The translations under genes were made by a program, and so were the position numbers. Below, piece by piece: positions 35,558-45,118 of a stretch of DNA of 64,000 nucleotides. The DNA comes from Phyllobacterium endophyticum. GTDB lineage: Bacteria; Pseudomonadota; Alphaproteobacteria; Rhizobiales; Rhizobiaceae. A model generated the notes under the pieces. That model did no database searches. It was not told the origin of the DNA and worked only from the letters and a program-made list of their open reading frames with translations. Every line of letters begins with the position of its first letter. Position 1 is the first letter of the stretch. Location of the stretch: positions 1 through 64,000 of the forward strand of contig NZ_PGGN01000008.1 in the NCBI RefSeq assembly GCF_003010935.1. The letters run 5' to 3'.

Positions 35558-36295
35558 ATGTTGAGTGCAATCGAAAACAATGTCGCGAACCAGCCCGCCT
35601 TGTTGGAAGTCCAAGGCCTTTCGGCTCGATACGGCAAGCGGGCCGTTCTCAGCGATATCGACATCCGCTTGGCACCAGGGGAGATCGTGGCCGTTTTGGG
35701 CCACAACGGCGCTGGCAAGACGACCCTGCTGCATTCGATCATGGGTATGCACGACGAGCGGAGCGGAGGCATATTCTACCATGGGAAGGACATCTCAAGG
35801 CGGCCGTATTACAAGAACGCCTCTGATGGCATCTCGCTCACTCCTGCGGACGCCCCGGTGTTCCGTCCGTTGAGCGTCGAGGCCAACCTAAGGCTCGGTA
35901 CCTACTCGACCTCGCCGAAGGACATCGACGACCGCCTCGAGGCGATCTATGCGACTTTCCCCCATCTCAAGGACCGAAGGCTACAGCTTGCGGGAACCCT
36001 GAGCGGTGGCGAACAGCGGATGCTCGCGGTCAGCATGGCGGTCATGAACAAACCGCGGGTGATGTTGCTTGACGAACCGTCGATCGGATTGGCCCCGGCC
36101 ACCGCCGACATGCTCATGTCGGAGATCAGCTTGGTCAGCAAAAGCCTCGGGACATCGGTCCTCATTGTCGACCAGAACGTGAGAGGCGCACTGCGGGTAA
36201 GTTCCCGTGTCTATTTCTTGAGGATGGGCCGGATCATATTGGAGGAACCGGCCGAGGTATCCGCACAGCGCGAGCACTACTGGGATCTGTTTTAG
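35558..36295 (+). CDS. LivF-type ABC ATPase
   Basis: A 245-residue second ATPase of the importer. It has Walker A GHNGAGKTTLLHSI, Q-loop region LTPADAPVFRPLSV, signature LSGGEQRMLAV and Walker B VMLLDEPSIGLAP. The real start is ATG 35558, seven bases behind the LivM-LivG stop; an open frame further upstream overlaps that gene. The N-terminus carries about 10 extra residues before the ATPase core (LLEVQGLSARYG). Confidence 0.93.
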   Translation: MLSAIENNVANQPALLEVQGLSARYGKRAVLSDIDIRLAPGEIVAVLGHNGAGKTTLLHSIMGMHDERSGGIFYHGKDISRRPYYKNASDGISLTPADAPVFRPLSVEANLRLGTYSTSPKDIDDRLEAIYATFPHLKDRRLQLAGTLSGGEQRMLAVSMAVMNKPRVMLLDEPSIGLAPATADMLMSEISLVSKSLGTSVLIVDQNVRGALRVSSRVYFLRMGRIILEEPAEVSAQREHYWDLF

Positions 36296-36304
36296 GAGGA
36301 GATC

Positions 36305-37189
36305 ATGTCCAACCCTGTACTTGCCAAAGGCATCACCGAAGGCGAAGGTCCCGTGGCGATGCCCGACGGCAGCGTCTGGATCGTCGAGATGGCCGGGAAT
36401 CGCGCTTGCGTCACCCGCGTCTCCGACGACAATGTGGAGGTTAAAATCAGAGTTGGCGGCCGACCCAACGGAATGACCGTCGACGGAAACGGCCGGCTGT
36501 GGGTAGCCGAGGCACGTGAGGGACAAGTGCATTGCTACAATGTCAACGGGTCGTTGAGATCGGTCGTAGACCATCCGGAGAACCGCTTTCTTTGGCCCAA
36601 TGATTTGAGGTTTGGGCCTGACGGACTGCTTTATCTGACGGACTCCGGTGTCCTCGACACGGTCTTCATCACCGGGATCGCGATCAACCCTGATTGGGCC
36701 AATCTCGATTACCGCGGATGTGTGTATGTGATCGACCCGTTAACATCGAAGGTTCTCCGCCGCTTCGACGACGGCATCAAGTTCACCAACGGCTTAGCTT
36801 TTGGCCCTGACGACAAGCTTTACGTCAACGAGACGATCGGGGGCAACGTCTACCAGTACGATGTCTTGAACACCGATGCGCCCGAGCGCCGGCTGTTTGG
36901 GAACGTGAATACGGCCGACGGACCGGCGGGCTGGCGGGGGCCGGATGGCATGGCCTTCGGAACCGATGGGAGGCTCTATTGTACCGTGTACGGTCAAGGT
37001 GACGTGACTGTCCTCGATCCTGAGGGCAAAGTTTCCGAGCGCCTCCCGACCAACGGATTGCGTCCTACAAACATCGCGTTCGCACAGGGACGGAGGACCG
37101 CGTTTGTCACGGAGGTCCTCAATTCATGTGTTGAGGTGCTGGATGTGCCGTGCGAAGGATTGCCGTTGCATCGGCCGAGGTTCGACTGA
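36305..37189 (+). CDS. SMP-30/gluconolactonase-family lactonase
   Basis: A 294-residue six-bladed beta-propeller. The family residues are visible: the Glu of ITEGEGPVAMPDGSVWIVEM, the Asn-Asp strand FLWPNDLRFGPDGLLYLTDSG, then FTNGLAFGPDDKLYVNE and ADGPAGWRGPDGMAFGTDG. They hold a divalent metal for lactone hydrolysis in SMP-30 proteins. The dehydrogenases of the operon would make the lactone and this enzyme would open it. Box TAGGAGGAG, ATG at 36305, 9 bases behind livF. No signal peptide, so cytosolic. Confidence 0.92.
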   Translation: MSNPVLAKGITEGEGPVAMPDGSVWIVEMAGNRACVTRVSDDNVEVKIRVGGRPNGMTVDGNGRLWVAEAREGQVHCYNVNGSLRSVVDHPENRFLWPNDLRFGPDGLLYLTDSGVLDTVFITGIAINPDWANLDYRGCVYVIDPLTSKVLRRFDDGIKFTNGLAFGPDDKLYVNETIGGNVYQYDVLNTDAPERRLFGNVNTADGPAGWRGPDGMAFGTDGRLYCTVYGQGDVTVLDPEGKVSERLPTNGLRPTNIAFAQGRRTAFVTEVLNSCVEVLDVPCEGLPLHRPRFD

Positions 37190-37241
37190 AGGCGGCGATT
37201 AGTCTTCGCACGCCTTCAGTAAGTGATTGGGACACAGAATA

Positions 37242-38126
37242 ATGCTGGAGCGTGCATTGATAGATCACCTTGGTAAGGCTGGCGCAGTGAACGACGATGG
37301 CGGTCCGGCTGGCCCGATCGTTATCGCGGTCGATACTCTTGGCGCCAACCTCGAATTGCTCAGCCAATTGGCGATCAAGACTCGCAAGCGAGGCTTCCGG
37401 CCGCTGTTTCTTGAGGCTGCCGCCGATTTGAGCTTCGCCGATGTGTCGGCCATAGTTCCAAGTGTGCGTGGAGTGATTCTTGCAACCGATATCGTCAATC
37501 CCGAAGCGTTCGCAAATGCGGACAGGCCCATCGTTTTGGTGGCAGACTCCATCCGTAACGGTACGCTCGTTGATCAGTTGATCCATGACGCGGAACAAGC
37601 GGGTTACTGGGCTGCAGAGTACATCGCTTCGGCTGGACGCATCTCCGTGGCTATCATCGGACAATATGACCCTAGTCGTCCCGCTTTTCGGGGGTTCCTC
37701 AAGGGCGTTTCCACCTATGATTTGGTTGTGAGAGGTGAACATATCGTTGAATGTATCGATGACCGGCCCGCGGCAGCAGAGCGGTTCAAGTCCTTCTTAA
37801 CCCAGGTGTCAGCACTCCCGCAGGCTGTCTACTGCACTAGCGGCGACGTCGCATGTGGCGTTTATGAAGCACTCCTCGCCGCCGGATTTTCCGTCCCGAA
37901 CGATATGTGGATCATCGGCAATGGCTCGTCTCATATGACCGGCGCTCCGTTCTACGACATCACCACGATCGCTCCTCCCAACGATGTGCTGGCGGCCGAG
38001 GCAATCGATCTTCTCTGTGCTCATGTTGAGGCCGCGGGCCGTCGCCCCGAAATCAGGCGTGTCTCCTATCGTACGACGCCAGGCGTGACCACGGACTACT
38101 TCAACGTGGTTAGGTCAACGAGATGA
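37242..38126 (+). CDS. LacI-like sugar-binding domain without DNA-binding head
   Basis: A 294-residue protein that starts directly with a Peripla_BP_3-type sensor fold (PIVIAVDTLGANLELLSQLA, then SVRGVILATDIVNPEAFANA, AGYWAAEYIASAGRISVAIIG, PNDMWIIGNGSSHMTG). The LacI-type HTH and hinge that usually precede it are missing, and there is no room for them (53 bases to the gene before). No signal peptide is seen, so it stays in the cytosol. It overlaps the next gene by ATGA, so it is likely the ligand sensor for that regulator. The ATG at 37242 has no strong box. Confidence 0.75.
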   Translation: MLERALIDHLGKAGAVNDDGGPAGPIVIAVDTLGANLELLSQLAIKTRKRGFRPLFLEAAADLSFADVSAIVPSVRGVILATDIVNPEAFANADRPIVLVADSIRNGTLVDQLIHDAEQAGYWAAEYIASAGRISVAIIGQYDPSRPAFRGFLKGVSTYDLVVRGEHIVECIDDRPAAAERFKSFLTQVSALPQAVYCTSGDVACGVYEALLAAGFSVPNDMWIIGNGSSHMTGAPFYDITTIAPPNDVLAAEAIDLLCAHVEAAGRRPEIRRVSYRTTPGVTTDYFNVVRSTR

Positions 38127-39919
38127 ATGTCCCGGTGAAAAAGAAACGTATTGTTGGCACAACCACTCCGGCGGACCGAGGAAGTCTTGGAGAAGAACTC
38201 GCGGCGCGACTCGAGCAAATTCTTTCGTCGGATAGTTTCGACATCGCCAGCGCGCGTTCCGGGCTGGGTGAAGCCGCGTCGACAATACGGGAGCAAAGCG
38301 GACAACAGGCTATCCTGACGGCTCTCTACGAAACCGCCACGGAAATAATCGACGTTCATGTCGTTGGGCAAGTGCTTCAGGCGGCCGTAAACCGGGCGAA
38401 GGTGCTGCTGAACTCCGACCTTGCCTACCTCGCTCTTTATGATCAGCAATCGAAAGGGACGCGCGTCACTGCCACCGTAGGATCGGTATCCTCCGATTTC
38501 GGATCGTTGCACGTACCCTTGGGAGCGGGCATGGGTGGAAAAGTCTCTCAGCTCAGGGAGCCGTTTTTCACACCCGACTATTTAAAAGACGAGCGACTTG
38601 TTCACCTTCCTCGGGTCGACGTAGGTATCAAGGCAGAGGGCGTCCGCGGAATGGTCGGAGTGCCTCTTATCGCCCGAAACCAATTCCTGGGCGCATTGTT
38701 TGTCGCCGATCGCGTCGTACGCCATTACACCGCCTCGGAGGTTTCATGGCTGCAGGCCCTTGCCGCCCTCATTGCGGTGGCGCTTGAGAACGCTCGTTTG
38801 TTCGAACGCGAGGAGGCATCCCTCAAACAGACGCAGATCGCATACCAGTCCTTGAACGCGCGTCTCGCCGCATCGGAGCGGGAGGCGTCGATCCATCGCC
38901 GGATTGTCGCCATTCTGGAACGCAATGGTTCTCTGGAGGAGTTGAGTTCGGTCATCGAGAAAGACTTGAACGCGACCGCAGGCTTCGTTCCCGCGCTCGG
39001 CGGAGACGCGGACGTGCCTCTCGAGGAAAAGTCTTATTCGTCCGGTGTCGGCGATCCCGCCGTCCTGACACTGCGGGTTAAGACCAACGCCGCACTAACG
39101 GGCAGCGACCGGCGGATACTAGAGCGTGTTGTCCAAGCGGCCGAAACACTTTTACTCCGCAAAACAGTCCGAGGCATCGAAAAGGCATTGGTGGGCAGTG
39201 CGGTTTTCCAAAGGCTCATGACAGCGGGGGTAAGTGTCGGAGAGGCCACCGCGTTCCGGGGAGAGCTTCAGATCGACCTGCTGAAGCCATGCAGGATCGC
39301 GGCATTCCGATCTGGGGAGCACTCGCCCGAAGCGCTGATGTCGATGGTTCGCCAGGCTATAGGCGACGTTCCCCACCTCGTCGCGCAGAGTGAGGGTGTC
39401 GCTTTGGCCCTCTATGAAGAAGGAGGTCCAGTGAGCGCGGAGAGCTTGCAGGGCGCCATCAATATTGTCGCTGGCGGCCGCGTTGCCGTCGGATCGGTGC
39501 TTTGCCCAGAGCCCGTGGTGAACGCTGACAAGGCCGTGCGCAGAGCCATCAATTCGGTAGACCTCGTCGTCATGCTTGGCAAGGCTGGAGATCATACCGC
39601 AGACTTGAATGCGACGCCGGAGGCGCTACTGCTAAGAAACGCCGAACCCGATGACGTCGCCGCCTACATCGAAGCGGCTTTGGGCACGGTGTTCGCATAT
39701 GAGGGAAGTAGAACCGGTGAATTGATCGCCACCATCCGGGCATACTTCGCTGCAGGCCTCAACGCAGCGAAGGCGGCGGAGGCACTTGGCATCCACTATA
39801 AGACTGTCATGCAACGGCTCGACCGCATTTCCAAAATCGCTGGAATTGACTTCAAGGATCCTAGACAGATGTTCCGACTGCAGATCGCGCTCTTTATGCT
39901 GGGCATGAAGGGATCATAG
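38123..39919 (+). CDS. GAF-domain regulator with PucR/CdaR-type C-terminal HTH
   Basis: A 598-residue regulator. An N-terminal region of about 75 residues is followed by a GAF domain (about 77-225: VVGQVLQAAVNRAKVLLNSDLAYLALYD, GVRGMVGVPLIARNQFLGALFVAD), a coiled-coil-like stretch (LFEREEASLKQTQIAYQSLN), a middle domain, and a C-terminal HTH_30 (about 535-590: TIRAYFAAGLNAAKAAEALGIHYKTVMQRLDRISK). This is the architecture of PucR/CdaR regulators of catabolic genes. The ATGA overlap with the HTH-less sensor suggests the two make a complex that controls this operon. Confidence 0.85.
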   Translation: MNVPVKKKRIVGTTTPADRGSLGEELAARLEQILSSDSFDIASARSGLGEAASTIREQSGQQAILTALYETATEIIDVHVVGQVLQAAVNRAKVLLNSDLAYLALYDQQSKGTRVTATVGSVSSDFGSLHVPLGAGMGGKVSQLREPFFTPDYLKDERLVHLPRVDVGIKAEGVRGMVGVPLIARNQFLGALFVADRVVRHYTASEVSWLQALAALIAVALENARLFEREEASLKQTQIAYQSLNARLAASEREASIHRRIVAILERNGSLEELSSVIEKDLNATAGFVPALGGDADVPLEEKSYSSGVGDPAVLTLRVKTNAALTGSDRRILERVVQAAETLLLRKTVRGIEKALVGSAVFQRLMTAGVSVGEATAFRGELQIDLLKPCRIAAFRSGEHSPEALMSMVRQAIGDVPHLVAQSEGVALALYEEGGPVSAESLQGAINIVAGGRVAVGSVLCPEPVVNADKAVRRAINSVDLVVMLGKAGDHTADLNATPEALLLRNAEPDDVAAYIEAALGTVFAYEGSRTGELIATIRAYFAAGLNAAKAAEALGIHYKTVMQRLDRISKIAGIDFKDPRQMFRLQIALFMLGMKGS

Positions 39920-40552
39920 TCATCGAGAGCGAAGCGCTGTTCCCCCTAGGCCGCCTAGCGGCGGGTGGTCTGCCGGCGCCCCCAGCATGGGGTTGCCGAA
40001 GGACAATGAAAGCGTGCAATAACGGGACGTTGTCCACAGACCCCCCGTAAGCCGCTACAACATCAAATTTATAGAGGTCATGACGTTCCGTCCACCAAAC
40101 CCAAGTCCTCCGCAAACCCATGAATCCCGACTCTTGGTGGTTGTAATATAACTGCGCACGCACCGCGCATCATCAGATAACGCCTTGTAGTCACCACCTG
40201 AATGGCAGAGTTACTGATTTCGGTGGAAAAAGCCTACAGTCCGTAGTTAGCCCCATCTCGGTCAATTCATGGCGTTAGTTCAGTTACCGCAATGACGGGT
40301 AGATGATGCATATCCACGGGACCGTTGAAAGTTAGCCTGTTGTTTTAAAGGTTTTGGGCGCATCTGCAGCTGTAAAAGGTCCGTGGCCTATCGATATGTA
40401 TCGGTCATTTCCCATTAGCTAATGCCGGGGAAGATCGAATCTAATCCTCCAATAAATAGCGTCAGAATTGATTGAATCGATAAAATACCCTGATCGGATC
40501 GTTGGCACGGCGTTGCGCATAATTTGTGCCAAGGCAGAGGCACGATCCTCCG
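39920..40552. other. convergent intergenic region, weak hairpin
   Basis: About 630 bases between two opposing gene ends. A perfect stem GCCGC-CTA-GCGGC (39950-39962) lies 30 bases after the regulator stop but has no T-run. The rest is lower in GC than the genes, and its frames show no motif or start signal. I see no gene or RNA. It separates the sugar-type operon from the polycarboxylate cluster. Confidence 0.5.
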
Positions 40553-40933
40553 CTATTCGGCCTCCAGCCTATTCAGCACCTCGCGTGCAATCCGAAAGCT
40601 ATCGACCATCGCCGGCACGCCACAATAGATACCCACCTGCAGGAGAATCTCCTTGATCTCATTCTTGGTGAGGCCGTTATTGATGGCACCACGAACATGC
40701 GCAGCCAATTCATGCGGACGGTTGAGGGCGCTGATCATGGCGAGGTTGATGGTGGACCGCGTCTTGCGGTCAAGTCCTTCCCGCCCCCAGACTTCACCCC
40801 AGCAATAAGTGGTGACAAGCTGTTGCAGGTCCTGCGTGAAATCGTCTGCCTCGGCTAGTGCCTTGTCTACATAGCTGTCGCCCAGTGTTTCCCGGCGTAT
40901 ACGAAGGCCTTTGTCATATGTAGTCTGGTCCAT
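40553..40933 (-). CDS. carboxymuconolactone-decarboxylase-family protein (PcaC-like)
   Basis: A 126-residue CMD-fold protein. The order RRETLGDSYVDKALAEADDF, CWGEVWGREGLDRKTRSTINLAMI, HVRGAINNGLTKNEIKEILLQVGIYCGVPAMVDSF matches PcaC-like decarboxylases. In contrast to AhpD, no CxxC pair is seen at the helix start, so peroxidase activity is unlikely. It is the last gene of the minus-strand cluster, 15 bases behind the aconitase gene. It could remove CO2 from a beta-keto or lactone intermediate of the pathway. Confidence 0.88.
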   Translation of the reverse strand: MDQTTYDKGLRIRRETLGDSYVDKALAEADDFTQDLQQLVTTYCWGEVWGREGLDRKTRSTINLAMISALNRPHELAAHVRGAINNGLTKNEIKEILLQVGIYCGVPAMVDSFRIAREVLNRLEAE

Positions 40934-40948
40934 GTGTATGTCTCCTGT

Positions 40949-43693
40949 TCAATGGTTGGAAGCATGCTTGTGCATATCGGTGGACGGTGCAAGTTCCGCC
41001 TTGATAATCAATTGGTTGAGTATGTAGGGCATGATGCCGCCGCTGCGCATATATTCCACCTCTGCGGGGGTATCGAGACGAAGAATGAGAGGCACTTCTG
41101 TGGTTTCGCCGTTGGCTCGGTGAATGACCAGTTTCAACGGCTGGCGCATTGGAGCGGCCTCATTCAGACCGACAATGTCGAAACGTTCCGATCCATCAAG
41201 GCCAAGATCGGCGACATCGACAGGCTGCGTAAACTGGCAAGGCATCACGCCCATTCCCACCAGATTGTTGCGGTGAATACGTTCGAAACTATTGGCAATA
41301 ACCGCACGCACACCGAGCAGCCGCGTTACCTTCGCCGCCCAGTCACGGGCGCTGCCTGTACCGTATTCGTGACCGGCTATGACGATCAGTGGCACAGCGT
41401 CTGCCTGATAGCGTAGAGCAGCATCATAGATGCTCATGCGTTCCCCACCCGGTTGGTAGGCGGTAATTCCGCCCTCCACGTCCGGTACCATGAGATTGCG
41501 TAGGCGCTGATTGCCAAATCCCCCCCGCATCATGATCTCATGGTTCATGCGACGCGCGCCGAAATTATTGAAATCCGCAGGCGCGACATCGAGTTTCGCC
41601 AGATAGCTTCCCGCAGGAGAATTTTGCCGGATGCTGCCGATCGGGCTGATATGATCAGTCGTCACGGAATCACCCAATATTGCCAGAACGCGAGCGCCGA
41701 TGATCGGCTTGAGAGCCGATTCCGAAAGTTCTGGTGCAAGGAATGGCTGCTCTTGCAAATAAGTAGAATCATCTTGCCAGGGAAAGAGTTCGCCGGTGAT
41801 CTGTGGGATTTTCTTCCAGTTCGGATCGTTTGCGGCAATGTCTCCAGCATAGGTCTCGCGATAAAAGGCGGGGTTTGCAGCAAGAGCTTGCGCATCGGCC
41901 AATTCTTCGGGTGTCGGCCAGATGTCCCGAAGATAGACCGGCAGCCCATCCGTTCCCAGCCCAAGCGGTTCCGTCGCAAGATCGATATTGACACGCCCGG
42001 CGATCGCAAACGCTACGATCAACGGCGGGCTCGCAAGAAACGAAGCGCGAACAGCGGGGTGAACGCGTGCTTCGAAATTACGGTTACCCGAGAGTACTGC
42101 GCAAGCCACCACGTCGCGTTCAGTGATCTGGGTTTCGAGTTTGGAATCGATCGGTCCTGATGCGCCGACACATGTAGCGCAGCTATAGCCTGCAACCACG
42201 AAGCCGAGAGCGTCGAGGGACTTTTGAAGATGGGTTGCTTCGAGATACCGGCTGACCACTTTCGATCCGGGGGTGAGCGATGTCTTTACCCACGGCCGGG
42301 CTTTCAGTCCGAGTCCTACCGCTTTCCTGGCTACAAGACCTGCGGCCAGCATTACGCCCGGATTTGACGTATTGGTGCAGGAAGTGATGGCGGCGATAAC
42401 AACGTCCCCATCGGATACGACATGATCGCGTTCATCGTGGTAAGCCGCATCGCCGCCATTAAACGTCTTTGTTTTGCCATAGCCGCCATTGGTGATTGGC
42501 GCGTGCAACAGTTCGTCGAAACGAGGCTTCAAATCGTCAAGCGGCACACGGTCTTGCGGTCGTTTGGGACCGGCTAGGTTTGGTACAACGTCTGCCAGAT
42601 TTAATTGCAGTTCTTCGGAATAATCGATCTCGCCTGGTTTAACTGCGCCGAAACAACCCTGCGCACGGTAGACTTTCTCGACCGCGCGGACCTTTTCTTC
42701 CGTGCGCCCAGTCTGCCGAAGATAGCTGCAAGTCTGCTCATCAACAGGGAAATAGCCGATGGTGGCGCCATATTCGACAGCCATGTTGGCGATGGTGGCT
42801 CGGTCCGGCACGCTTAGCTTTGCCACACCCTCACCAAAAAATTCAACGAACTTTCCAACGACCTTGGCCTTGCGCATCATCTCAGTGACATGCAGGACAA
42901 GATCCGTCGCGGTCACGCCGTCCCGTAGCCCATTCGTCACATGGACACCCACCACATCTGGCGTCAGGAAGAAGACGGGCTCGCCCAGCATAGCGGCTTC
43001 GGCCTCAATCCCGCCGACACCCCAACCGACTGTTCCCAGCCCCGCTATCATGCAGGTATGAGAATCCGACCCAACCAGGGTATCCGGATAGCAAACGCCA
43101 TCCTTGACGAGGAAACCCGGCGCAAGCAATTCAAGATTCAGTTGATGCAGGATACCGGCTCCCGGTGGAAAGAGCCGGATACCGTCATAGGCTTGCATTG
43201 CCCATTTGACGAAGCGGTAGCGTTCGGCATTACGCTTTATGTCAAGCTCAGTATTGAGCTGAAGGGCATCCGGCCTGGCGTGGTAATCGACGGTCAAAGT
43301 ATGGTCGAGCGCCATGTCCACGGGCACTTTCGGACCTACCGTCCCGGCGGGATATCCCAGCCTCATCATTGCACCGCGAATGGCCGTCAAATCGCCGAGC
43401 AAGGGAATACCGGCGGCACAATTCAACACGATACGCCCGATGGTGAATGGTATTTCCTCTTCCCTCAGTGCGTTCGGTTGCCAATTGGCGAGGCGCTCGA
43501 CATGCTCGGGCAGAACTTTTCTACCGTCCAAATTGCGCAAAACAGATTCCAGCACGATCCGCAGCGATATAGGCAGTCGCGATACCTTGCCTATTCCATG
43601 CTCTTCCAGAGCGGGAACCGAAAAGAAATGCAACTTTCCATCAGGCGCGACGTCAATCTCGCGTCGCGTGATTTCATGCAGCGACACGCTCAT
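40949..43693 (-). CDS. acnA: aconitate hydratase, AcnA type
   Basis: A 914-residue monomeric aconitase with the full set of parts: GSDSHTCMIAGLGTVGWGVGG, the first cluster Cys in ITSCTNTSNPGV, the other two in AGYSCATCVGASGPI, then the swivel domain (VLAILGDSVTTDHISPIGSI, GHEYGTGSARDWAAKVTRLLGV). Canonical enzymes have GCTTCIGNSG, so Ser, Ala and Ala replace Gly, Thr and Asn around the cluster, which may shift substrate range. ATG 43693 overlaps the MmgE/PrpD stop by ATGA. In this cluster it may hydrate or isomerise cis-aconitate or a homologue, rather than being the TCA enzyme. Confidence 0.9.
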   Translation of the reverse strand: MSVSLHEITRREIDVAPDGKLHFFSVPALEEHGIGKVSRLPISLRIVLESVLRNLDGRKVLPEHVERLANWQPNALREEEIPFTIGRIVLNCAAGIPLLGDLTAIRGAMMRLGYPAGTVGPKVPVDMALDHTLTVDYHARPDALQLNTELDIKRNAERYRFVKWAMQAYDGIRLFPPGAGILHQLNLELLAPGFLVKDGVCYPDTLVGSDSHTCMIAGLGTVGWGVGGIEAEAAMLGEPVFFLTPDVVGVHVTNGLRDGVTATDLVLHVTEMMRKAKVVGKFVEFFGEGVAKLSVPDRATIANMAVEYGATIGYFPVDEQTCSYLRQTGRTEEKVRAVEKVYRAQGCFGAVKPGEIDYSEELQLNLADVVPNLAGPKRPQDRVPLDDLKPRFDELLHAPITNGGYGKTKTFNGGDAAYHDERDHVVSDGDVVIAAITSCTNTSNPGVMLAAGLVARKAVGLGLKARPWVKTSLTPGSKVVSRYLEATHLQKSLDALGFVVAGYSCATCVGASGPIDSKLETQITERDVVACAVLSGNRNFEARVHPAVRASFLASPPLIVAFAIAGRVNIDLATEPLGLGTDGLPVYLRDIWPTPEELADAQALAANPAFYRETYAGDIAANDPNWKKIPQITGELFPWQDDSTYLQEQPFLAPELSESALKPIIGARVLAILGDSVTTDHISPIGSIRQNSPAGSYLAKLDVAPADFNNFGARRMNHEIMMRGGFGNQRLRNLMVPDVEGGITAYQPGGERMSIYDAALRYQADAVPLIVIAGHEYGTGSARDWAAKVTRLLGVRAVIANSFERIHRNNLVGMGVMPCQFTQPVDVADLGLDGSERFDIVGLNEAAPMRQPLKLVIHRANGETTEVPLILRLDTPAEVEYMRSGGIMPYILNQLIIKAELAPSTDMHKHASNH

Positions 43694-45084
43694 GCAGACC
43701 TCGCCAAAGTAAAATTTTCTGTAAGCAGCCGCACAGATGGCAAGGCAGCCAGTGTCCACACGCGTTCGGTGAGCAGTTCCGCCTGGTCATCGGCAAGCCG
43801 GCCTCGCGTCAGAAGCTTGAACTTGGTGCGACTTTCCTCCTCCGTACAGGGATCGGCAGGTGTGCCATGGCAATCCAGCACCATTCCTTCGCTAGTACGG
43901 CCATCGGCAAAATCCAGCGATACGCTCGCCCCATATTGCGCGGGACAGACGGCCTCGATACGGGGATCCACAACGATTTCGATACGGCCCGCAAGCTCCC
44001 TGATGACGGGGTCATTGACCGCTGAAACAGCGAACATATCCGGGTCCCGGGGATTGCCGGTCAGGGCCAGAGCGGCGCAATAAGGAATGCTGTATTGTGC
44101 GCCCATCGTATCGATGGGCGCTGGCGAGCTATTGTTCTGAGCGGCATATTTGCTGACTCCGATACGAACGTTGGAGATTTCACGCGGCGACAGCGGTTCG
44201 GCTCCCCTCAACTCAAGCAAGAGTTGTACGGCCGATTGAATCCAGCCGCAGATCGGGAAAACCTTGAACCATGTTTGGGTGATCGCCCAGTTTGCACCGA
44301 GTCCCCGGCTCAATCGTTCCGGTGCGGCACTACTGCCTCCGAATACCTCGATCAGCCCGAAATGGCTGTCTATGGCAAAAGGGGGTCCCAGAAAACCTCG
44401 CTGCGCTAGCTGGCCCATGCGGACGCCAGCCTCGGCGGCACGTCCAAGGTGCAACCGCTTTACCATGCCGCCGCCCTTGCCAATGGAAAAGCTCTTGATA
44501 CCCGAGGCCGCCGAACAGCTTAATCCAATCGCCGAAAAAAGCTGGTCGCGGGAGAGATTCATCACAATTCCTGCTGCGGTGGCTGCGGCCACGGGCGCTG
44601 CCAAGCTGGTAACATGGAAGCCCCGGCGGGACGGTTCGGCCCCGACGGCAAGACCGATGCGGTGCATTACTTCATAGCCGGCAATAATTGCCTCCAGCAG
44701 CTTTGCGCCGCTGGCATTGACCGCCTCAGCCGCGGCAAGAGCAGCCGGGATTACCGCAGCACCGGGATGGGTGACCGATTCCGCAATGAGATCATCAAGC
44801 TCATAACCGTGAATGGCGGTGCCATTGCACAAAGCGGCACCTGGAGCCGCCACGCGGTCGGCGCGACCAATAATAGTGCTTGCTCCCTGCGTTCCTTCGG
44901 AAACGATCTCATCGGCAAGAATGCGCGACCACGGCTGAGTTGCCCCGAAAACACCGCAGCCCAGCGCTTCGAGCAGACAAATTCTCGCTTGCTCCGTTAC
45001 CGCCGCCGGAATTTCATCAAGGTTGATATCCTGCACGAACTCAATCAATTCGTGCGCATGACTTCGTATCGCCGCGCCGTCCAT
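43690..45084 (-). CDS. MmgE/PrpD-family protein
   Basis: A 464-residue member of the 2-methylcitrate dehydratase/cis-aconitate decarboxylase superfamily. Visible: EALGCGVFGATQPWSRIL, NGTAIHGYELDDLIAESVTHPGAAVIPAALAAAEA (the conserved HxxDDD-like region, here HGYELDD), FHVTSLAAPVAAATAAG, KVFPICGWIQSAVQLLLEL. It has no cofactor. I prefer the ATG at 45084 (AAAGGA seven bases before) over the one at 45114, which lacks a box. It probably dehydrates or decarboxylates a tricarboxylate. It is translationally coupled to the aconitase gene. Confidence 0.85.
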   Translation of the reverse strand: MDGAAIRSHAHELIEFVQDINLDEIPAAVTEQARICLLEALGCGVFGATQPWSRILADEIVSEGTQGASTIIGRADRVAAPGAALCNGTAIHGYELDDLIAESVTHPGAAVIPAALAAAEAVNASGAKLLEAIIAGYEVMHRIGLAVGAEPSRRGFHVTSLAAPVAAATAAGIVMNLSRDQLFSAIGLSCSAASGIKSFSIGKGGGMVKRLHLGRAAEAGVRMGQLAQRGFLGPPFAIDSHFGLIEVFGGSSAAPERLSRGLGANWAITQTWFKVFPICGWIQSAVQLLLELRGAEPLSPREISNVRIGVSKYAAQNNSSPAPIDTMGAQYSIPYCAALALTGNPRDPDMFAVSAVNDPVIRELAGRIEIVVDPRIEAVCPAQYGASVSLDFADGRTSEGMVLDCHGTPADPCTEEESRTKFKLLTRGRLADDQAELLTERVWTLAALPSVRLLTENFTLARSA

Positions 45085-45118
45085 CGGGTGTCCTTTGTCT
45101 TGGGAAGAGGGCATTATG

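Noticed and set aside
27423-37189. Sulfoquinovose transketolase (sulfo-TK) pathway
   Set aside because: A split transketolase is present, but no sulfosugar isomerase, sulfonate exporter or sulfoquinovosidase is visible, and the importer is HAAT type.
39950-39962. Rho-independent terminator after the GAF regulator
   Set aside because: The stem GCCGC/GCGGC has only five pairs and no T-run, so it was kept as a weak hairpin only.
42941-44083. Plus-strand frame of 380 codons opposite aconitase and MmgE/PrpD
   Set aside because: It crosses the boundary of two translationally coupled genes on the other strand and has no start signal or motif.
43693-45084. Standard methylcitrate (propionate) cycle
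   Set aside because: Aconitase, PrpF and MmgE/PrpD genes are present, but no prpC or prpB gene is found and the other enzymes do not belong to that cycle.
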